Below the pieces are notes generated by a model. That model did not search any database. It was not told the DNA's origin and saw nothing but the letters and a program-made list of their open reading frames with translations. A stretch of 64,000 bases of DNA. Source: JAIOPA01 sp036522895. GTDB taxonomy: Bacteria > Eisenbacteria > RBG-16-71-46. Within the stretch, counting starts at the first letter, position 1; every line of letters starts with the position of its first letter. The stretch lies in NCBI GenBank assembly GCA_036522895.1, contig DATDEX010000279.1, positions 70,448 through 134,447 on the forward strand. The letters run 5' to 3'. Below are positions 59,438 through 64,000 of this stretch, piece by piece. A program made the position numbers and the translations under genes.

Positions 59438-59830
59438 ATGCGACTGCTCGGCCTCGTCATCGGCGTACTCGTCATCATTGCTTGCGCGATTGCGGTCGCG
59501 GCCCCCGATCGGCTCATCGCATTCGGTCGCTCGCTGATCACGCCAGGCCGCCTCTACGCGATCGCCGCCCTGAGAATCGCGCTCGGGCTTTTCTTCATCC
59601 TCGCCGCCCGAGCATCACGCGCCCCGCGGACGCTCCTCGCCATCGGCGCAGTCGTCATAATCGCGGGACTGACCACGCCCTGGTTCGGCGTCGCCCGCTC
59701 GCTCGCGCTCCTCGACTGGTGGTCAGGCGCGGGGCGGCCCTTCATGCGCCTCGCCGCCGCTGCCGCGCTGGCTATCGGCGGATTCCTCGTCTACGCCTTC
59801 AGGCCCCCCACTCCGGCGCCGACCAAGTGA
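59438..59830 (+). CDS. small membrane protein, chromosomal
   Basis: 130 residues; GGAAGGAG precedes the ATG. About four hydrophobic segments (LGLVIGVLVIIACAIAVA, AIAALRIALGLFFILAA, TLLAIGAVVIIAGLTTP, LAAAAALAIGGFLVYAF). No named family. First gene after the tRNA, likely native chromosome. Confidence 0.65.
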   Translation: MRLLGLVIGVLVIIACAIAVAAPDRLIAFGRSLITPGRLYAIAALRIALGLFFILAARASRAPRTLLAIGAVVIIAGLTTPWFGVARSLALLDWWSGAGRPFMRLAAAAALAIGGFLVYAFRPPTPAPTK

Positions 59831-59880
59831 TCGTCACCACGAGCCACATCGCGAGCCACCCAGCACTCACGACCTGATCC

Positions 59881-60609
59881 TCACGCCGCCGACCCCGCCG
59901 TCGCCCCCGTCGCCGGCTCGCGCATCGCCATGTACGTGATCCACCCCGAGCCGGCGTCGATCAGCGCGTGGAGCGCCATGCCGGGCAGGAGCGAGCCGGT
60001 CACGAGTGCCAGCACGCCCATCGCCACGCCGGCGAAAAACGCGCGCACGCCGAAGCTCACGCCCTGGTACGCGTGCGCGAGCCCGAACAGCACCATGCTC
60101 GCGGCGGCGGCGGGGTAGAGCCCGATCCACGCGCGGAGCACCCACACGAGGTAGCCGCGGAACAGGAACTCCTCGCAGATCCCGGCGGTGACGCTGAGCG
60201 GCACGAAGAGCCGGAACTCGGCGGCCGTGTGCGGCACGAGCGCGCGGAGCGGCTCAAGCCGCTTGCGGAGCTTCGCGAGCGACTCGGTGCGGCCGGCGAG
60301 CGCGCGGCCCTGCACCACGATGAGTACCAGGTACGCGAGCGGGAGCGCGGCGCCGAACACGAGCCGCCAGCCGTGCGGTGCGGCCAGGTTGAGCACGCCG
60401 AGCGACCGGCCGGCGCCGAGCATCACCGCCACCACGGCAGCGGCGAGGAGCCACTCCTCCACGAGCGTGCGCGTGTAGGCGCGCAAGCGGGCGCCGGGGT
60501 CGCCGGCGTCCACGGCGCGCACGTGGCGCGGCCAGAGCACGAAGTATTCGACGAGCGGCCACACGGCCGAAAAGAGGGCGATCAACGCAATGTCGAGCAT
60601 GCCGGGCAT
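59881..60609 (-). CDS. CPBP-family intramembrane metalloprotease
   Basis: 242 residues from ATG 60609 (GGAGG upstream). Multi-helix membrane protein with the CPBP motif ICEEFLFRGYLVWVLR, then FGLAHAYQGVSFGVRAFFAG and PGMALHALIDAGSGW holding the later His. Related to CAAX prenyl proteases and bacteriocin immunity proteins. Confidence 0.88.
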   Translation of the reverse strand: MPGMLDIALIALFSAVWPLVEYFVLWPRHVRAVDAGDPGARLRAYTRTLVEEWLLAAAVVAVMLGAGRSLGVLNLAAPHGWRLVFGAALPLAYLVLIVVQGRALAGRTESLAKLRKRLEPLRALVPHTAAEFRLFVPLSVTAGICEEFLFRGYLVWVLRAWIGLYPAAAASMVLFGLAHAYQGVSFGVRAFFAGVAMGVLALVTGSLLPGMALHALIDAGSGWITYMAMREPATGATAGSAA

Positions 60610-60717
60610 GGGTGCCTCCGCGGGTCCTGGTTGTTCGAGCCACAACGATTATTCAAAGTATCATGAACAATGGTCCCGGTTGTCAAGAGGGCTCTGGCCC
60701 GCTAGTTTGGCGGCCTC

Positions 60718-61401
60718 ATGCCACGCACTTACGCCAGCCCCAGACCCGCCCGCCAGGCGAACGCAGCCGCGAAGCCCGCCGCCGGGACCCCGGCGACCGC
60801 CCGCCGCCCGCGAACCCGCACCGCCAGCGCCGCCGCCGAGCGCCGGCGGCTCACGCAGGAGCTGCGCGCGCTCGCCCATCCGCTCCGGTTGAAGCTCGTG
60901 GAAATGTTCGCGGGGACGCCGCGCACCACGATGCAGGTGGCGGCGCTCATGGGGGAGCCGCCGACGCGGCTCTACCACCACGTCAACGCGCTCGAGCGGG
61001 CGGGGATCCTCCACCTCGAGCGCACCCGGCAGGTGCGCGGCACCACCGAAAAGTACTTCGTGGTGGCGAAGCAGCGGATCGGCATCGCGAGTCGCCAGGG
61101 CGTGACCCCGGCCTCGCGCGCGGCGTTCCGCGGGGTCGCGACGCTCGTGCTCGACGAGGCGCGCGCCGAGCTGGCCGCGGCCCTCGCCCGGCCGGGCGGC
61201 TTCACCAAAACGACCGCGCCCGTGGCGCTCCGCATGCTCCTCGCGGTGCCACCCACTCACCACGAGCGTGTGCGCAAGCGCATCCTGGCGACGATCGAAG
61301 CGATCAAGCGCGAGCTCAAGGACTGCGACAAGCGCTCGGCGCCGCGCTGGGCGCTCACGCTCTCGTTCGCACCCACGCTCGGGGGGAAGCAGGGCGACTA
61401 G
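60718..61401 (+). CDS. ArsR-type winged-helix regulator
   Basis: 227 residues. A basic Ala/Arg-rich N-terminus is followed by LRALAHPLRLKLVEMFAGTP, then VAALMGEPPTRLYHHVNALE and GILHLERTRQVRGTTEKYFV, the ArsR/HTH_20 fold. The C-terminal helical domain has no metal-binding CxC. It is divergent from the CPBP gene, which it may regulate. Confidence 0.8.
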   Translation: MPRTYASPRPARQANAAAKPAAGTPATARRPRTRTASAAAERRRLTQELRALAHPLRLKLVEMFAGTPRTTMQVAALMGEPPTRLYHHVNALERAGILHLERTRQVRGTTEKYFVVAKQRIGIASRQGVTPASRAAFRGVATLVLDEARAELAAALARPGGFTKTTAPVALRMLLAVPPTHHERVRKRILATIEAIKRELKDCDKRSAPRWALTLSFAPTLGGKQGD

Positions 61402-61733
61402 CGCGGTCGGACCCGCCGGCCACGGGCTCGGGCCACGTTCGCGGTCCGCGCTGCCCGGTGTCGCCGGTCGCGCTTCATGCCCCCTTCGCCTACCCCCGCG
61501 CCCGCGACCGCGCCATTCGTCACGCCACCGTCAAGCGCGACCCTTCGCCACTCTTGAAGCGTGGCCCGTGACTCGCTAGGCTCCGGCGGGTTTTTCGTTG
61601 CGGACTCGGAGCCGGCGTGGCCGCCCGCTCGGCTCCCGCGCGTTCCACCCGTGGCAACTCGCGTTCGTTCCGCGAGTTGGTCGCGGCACGCGGCTCCGGC
61701 CAGCAAGCCGGAGGACGCAGCGACAGATCTCGT
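61402..61733. other. intergenic region before tRNA-Ser(GGA)
   Basis: About 330 bases, no gene seen. Contains the probable tRNA promoter. No hairpin terminator stands out. Confidence 0.4.
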
Positions 61734-61824
61734 GGAGAGGTGTCCGAGTGGTTGAAGGAGCACGATTGGAAATCGTGTAGGCGCTAATACCGCCTCGAGG
61801 GTTCGAATCCCTCTCTCTCCGCCA
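61734..61824 (+). tRNA. tRNA-Ser(GGA)
   Basis: 91 bases with acceptor GGAGAGG/TCTCTCC, long variable arm, anticodon loop TTGGAAA and 3' CCA. Distinct from tRNA-Ser(CGA) in anticodon stem and variable arm. Confidence 0.97.
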
Positions 61825-61968
61825 TCTTCAAAGGAAGTCGAGCGGGGCCCGGCGAGGCCCCGCGGGGGTTCAACCGAAACCCGAGTGGCCCCAACGCCCG
61901 CGGACGCCTACAATCTCGCGTGGGTCCGCGCGACAACTGGTCCGGTCCAAGCTCAGCGGAGAAGCCAA

Positions 61969-62343
61969 ATGGAACGCACGACGGCGCAGCGCAAGGCCAT
62001 CCATCAGGTTCTCGAGGATTCCGGGCGACCTTTGAGTCCGCCCGAGATCTACACCGCGGCGCGTTCCATCGCGCCGGGGCTCGGCATGGCCACGGTGTAC
62101 CGCACGATCAAGCGCCTGCTCGACGAGGGCTCGATCTCGCAGGTCGAGCTGCCGGGCGAGGCGCCGCGTTACGAGCGCTCGGGCATGCGGCACCATCACC
62201 ACTTCCGCTGCAACGCGTGCAACAAGGTCTACGACCTGTTCGCGTGCAGCAGCGAATTCCGGGAGTGCACGCCGAAGGGGTTCGCGCTCGAGAGCCACGA
62301 GCTCTACCTGTTCGGCCGCTGCGAGGCCTGCGCCTCGGCGTAG
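61969..62343 (+). CDS. Fur-family metal-dependent regulator
   Basis: 124 residues. The winged-helix part is TTAQRKAIHQVLEDSGRPLS, then GLGMATVYRTIKRLLDEGSI. The metal region HHHHFRCNACNKVYDL, with a second CxxC near the end (CEAC), supplies structural zinc. Subtype (Fur, Zur, PerR) not certain. Confidence 0.92.
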   Translation: MERTTAQRKAIHQVLEDSGRPLSPPEIYTAARSIAPGLGMATVYRTIKRLLDEGSISQVELPGEAPRYERSGMRHHHHFRCNACNKVYDLFACSSEFRECTPKGFALESHELYLFGRCEACASA

Positions 62344-62461
62344 CCCGCACCGCTTGACCGACCCGCGCGGCCTGCTAGTATCCGCCGCGCTCGTCGCCCG
62401 TGGCCGGTCCCGCGCGCCTTCTGGGCGCCGGTGGGGACCGCGGGCGCGAACCTGTTTGGGT

Positions 62462-62537
62462 GGGGATGTAGCTCAGTTGGGAGAGCGCCTCGTTCGCAAC
62501 GAGGAGGTCGTCGGTTCGATCCCGATCATCTCCACCA
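62462..62537 (+). tRNA. tRNA-Ala(CGC)
   Basis: 76 bases. Acceptor GGGGATG/CATCTCC with one G-T pair, anticodon loop TTCGCAA, T-loop TTCGATC and encoded CCA. Confidence 0.97.
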
Positions 62538-62552
62538 TTCCCTTGAAGAGTT

Positions 62553-62651
62553 GGGCCAGGCCCAGCGCAACCCGGACTTGTGAACCCCGTCAGGACCGGA
62601 AGGTAGCAGCGGTAAGCAAACCTTCGGGTGTGCCGCTGGACCACCTGGCCC
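62553..62651 (+). ncRNA. ffs: small signal recognition particle RNA (4.5S type)
   Basis: 99 bases. End helix GGGCCAGG/CCTGGCCC is perfect. The conserved apical domain GTCAGGACCGGAAGGTAGCA, followed by GCGGTAAGC, is the SRP domain IV signature binding Ffh. It lies directly before dnaX, an order shared with other bacteria. Confidence 0.95.
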
Positions 62652-62787
62652 TTTACCTTGGCGGCTCTCGTCGGCGTCGACGCCCGCTCGCGGCGACGTC
62701 CCTTCGCGGCAACGGCTCCTGACGCGGCAACGCCTCCCGGGCGCGGCGACGCCGCCCGCGGGGCCGCACCGCAGGCGGCACGGTCCC

Positions 62788-64000
62788 ATGGCCCATCGCG
62801 CGCTCACGCTCAAGTACCGGCCGCAGGTCTTCGCCGACCTCGTCGGGCAGGAGCACGTCTCGCGCGTGCTCGTGGCCGCGCTCGAGTCCGGCCGCGTCGC
62901 GCAGGCGTTCCTCTTCACCGGTGCCCGCGGGGTGGGGAAGACGACGAGCGCGCGGATTCTCGCGAAAGCTCTCAATTGCGAGCGACGCGCGACCGCGAAG
63001 GGCAAGGTCAGCGGTGAGCCGTGTGGAGAATGCACGAGCTGCACCGAGATCGCGGCCGGCGTCTCGCTCGACGTGCTGGAGATCGACGGCGCGAGCAACC
63101 GCGGGATCGCCGACGTCCAGCAGCTCCGCGAGAGCGTGCGCTTCACGCCCACCGGCGGGCGCCACCGCGTCGTGATCATCGACGAGGTGCACCAGCTCTC
63201 GGGCGACGCGTTCGCGGCACTCCTAAAGACGCTCGAGGAGCCGCCGGCGCACCTGGTGTTCATCTTCGCCACCACCGACCCGCAGAAGCTCCCCGACACG
63301 ATCCGCTCGCGCACGCAGCGGTTCGACTTCGCGCGCGTGCCGATCCGGCGCGTGGCGGATCGCCTGCTCGAGATCCAGAAGCGCGAGGCGGCCGCCGCCG
63401 ACGGGGTCAAGTTCCGGCTCACGGACGGCGCGGCGCTCCTGATCGCCCACAAGGGCGAGGGCTCGATGCGCGACGCGGTCTCGGCGCTGGACCAGGTGGT
63501 CTCCGCGGGCGAATCCGAGGTCGACGAGGCGCTCGTTCGCCGCGTGCTCGGGATCCCCGACCACGAGGCCTACTTCCGCATCGCCGGCGCGGTGCTGGGT
63601 CGCGATCCGCAGACGACGCTCCAGGAGCTGCACGCGGCGTTCGAGAAGGGCGTCGACCCGCGCGAGCTGGCGGAGGGACTCGCCGAGCACTTCAGAAACG
63701 TGCTCGTGCTGAAAGTCGATCCCGAGCGCGGCCACGACCTGGTCGCGGCGAGCAACGAAGACCTGGCGCGGCTGAAGCAGCAGGGCGAGGGCTGGGCCGA
63801 CACCGATCTGCTGCGGCTCATGCGGCTCGCCTCCGAGTGCCAGTGGCCGATGCGCGACTCGCCGCAGCCGCTCGTCCACCTCGAGGCCGCGGTGCTGCAG
63901 ATGGCGACGCTCGAGCCGGCCGAGTCCGTGGCGGCGTTGCTCGAGCGGCTGGAAGCGCTCGAGCGGCGGCTGGCGGGCGGCGGCGCGGTGGCGAGCGGCA
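62788..64000 (+). CDS. dnaX: DNA polymerase III subunit gamma/tau, 3' end outside window
   Basis: 404 residues visible. LTLKYRPQVFADLVGQEHVS opens the clamp-loader ATPase. Walker A GARGVGKTTSAR, zinc module CERRATAKG...CGECTSC, Walker B VVIIDEVHQLS, sensor 1 FATTDPQKLPDTIRSR and domain III (GEGSMRDAVSALDQVV) follow in order. It loads the sliding clamp. The frame is open to the window end. Confidence 0.97.
   Translation, partial: MAHRALTLKYRPQVFADLVGQEHVSRVLVAALESGRVAQAFLFTGARGVGKTTSARILAKALNCERRATAKGKVSGEPCGECTSCTEIAAGVSLDVLEIDGASNRGIADVQQLRESVRFTPTGGRHRVVIIDEVHQLSGDAFAALLKTLEEPPAHLVFIFATTDPQKLPDTIRSRTQRFDFARVPIRRVADRLLEIQKREAAAADGVKFRLTDGAALLIAHKGEGSMRDAVSALDQVVSAGESEVDEALVRRVLGIPDHEAYFRIAGAVLGRDPQTTLQELHAAFEKGVDPRELAEGLAEHFRNVLVLKVDPERGHDLVAASNEDLARLKQQGEGWADTDLLRLMRLASECQWPMRDSPQPLVHLEAAVLQMATLEPAESVAALLERLEALERRLAGGGAVASG

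Overview
High-GC bacterial chromosome segment carrying a large patchwork of mobile DNA. Several secreted proteins end in a C-terminal FlgD-like/sorting-type Ig domain (a NP..G..-type strand, then a vyDvaGR-like core, then a GxYf and a terminal vLLR-like strand). That pattern, with the GC content, suggests a member of the FCB-related candidate phyla such as Candidatus Eisenbacteria. This is an inference from protein style only. No rRNA is present to confirm it.

Layout. 1-2166: Ser/Thr kinase fused to a membrane glycosyltransferase-like domain, cut by the window start. 2486-6254: OLD-family nuclease and a tyrosine recombinase fragment beside a complete IS3-family element. 6419-10878: a run of defence-like genes (TM protein, zinc ribbon plus deoxyribosyltransferase-like protein, two nuclease-like proteins, HEPN-like protein). 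11.0-15.1 kb: a serine-recombinase cassette with a VanX-like peptidase and a DUF4062-NBR1 protein, framed by a 16-bp repeat and by copies of one small protein family. 15.7-20 kb and 24.9-28.8 kb: two very large secreted lipase-like proteins. 22.1-24.7 kb: regulator, two winged-helix proteins and two RuvC-like resolvases. 29.3-32.7 kb: ParB-like, Rad52-like annealing protein, PD-(D/E)XK exonuclease, RadC and DUF932-like genes, a plasmid/ICE-type recombination module.

33.0-45.1 kb is the most striking part. A cytosine-5 methyltransferase, a restriction enzyme and a Vsr endonuclease come first. They are followed by a nucleotide gene trio (membrane-anchored dCTP-deaminase-like protein lacking catalytic residues, thymidylate-synthase homologue with the Asn-to-Asp change expected for a cytosine substrate, and a cytidine-deaminase-like protein). 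A second unit follows with another C5-methyltransferase, NurA-like and HerA-like proteins, DUF1508, a second Vsr and a tyrosine recombinase. The 3' end of that recombinase gene is duplicated on both sides of the second unit, as if it had inserted there.

45.1-52.6 kb holds a lipoprotein and secreted FlgD-tailed proteins, including a HEYGH metalloprotease. 52.8-59.25 kb is a transfer and integration module (replication-relaxation protein, TraD/HerA-type ATPase, coiled-coil protein, membrane protein, excisionase, tyrosine integrase) ending beside tRNA-Ser(CGA). From 59.3 kb on the window looks like ordinary chromosome: two tRNA-Ser, CPBP protease, ArsR-like regulator, Fur, tRNA-Ala, SRP RNA and dnaX (cut by the window end).

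How the genes may work together: the island seems to be built from nested recombinase-bearing cassettes, most carrying anti-phage or DNA-modification cargo. The gene trio at 35.6-38.1 kb is the best candidate for an undescribed system, possibly sensing or altering the cytosine nucleotide pool.
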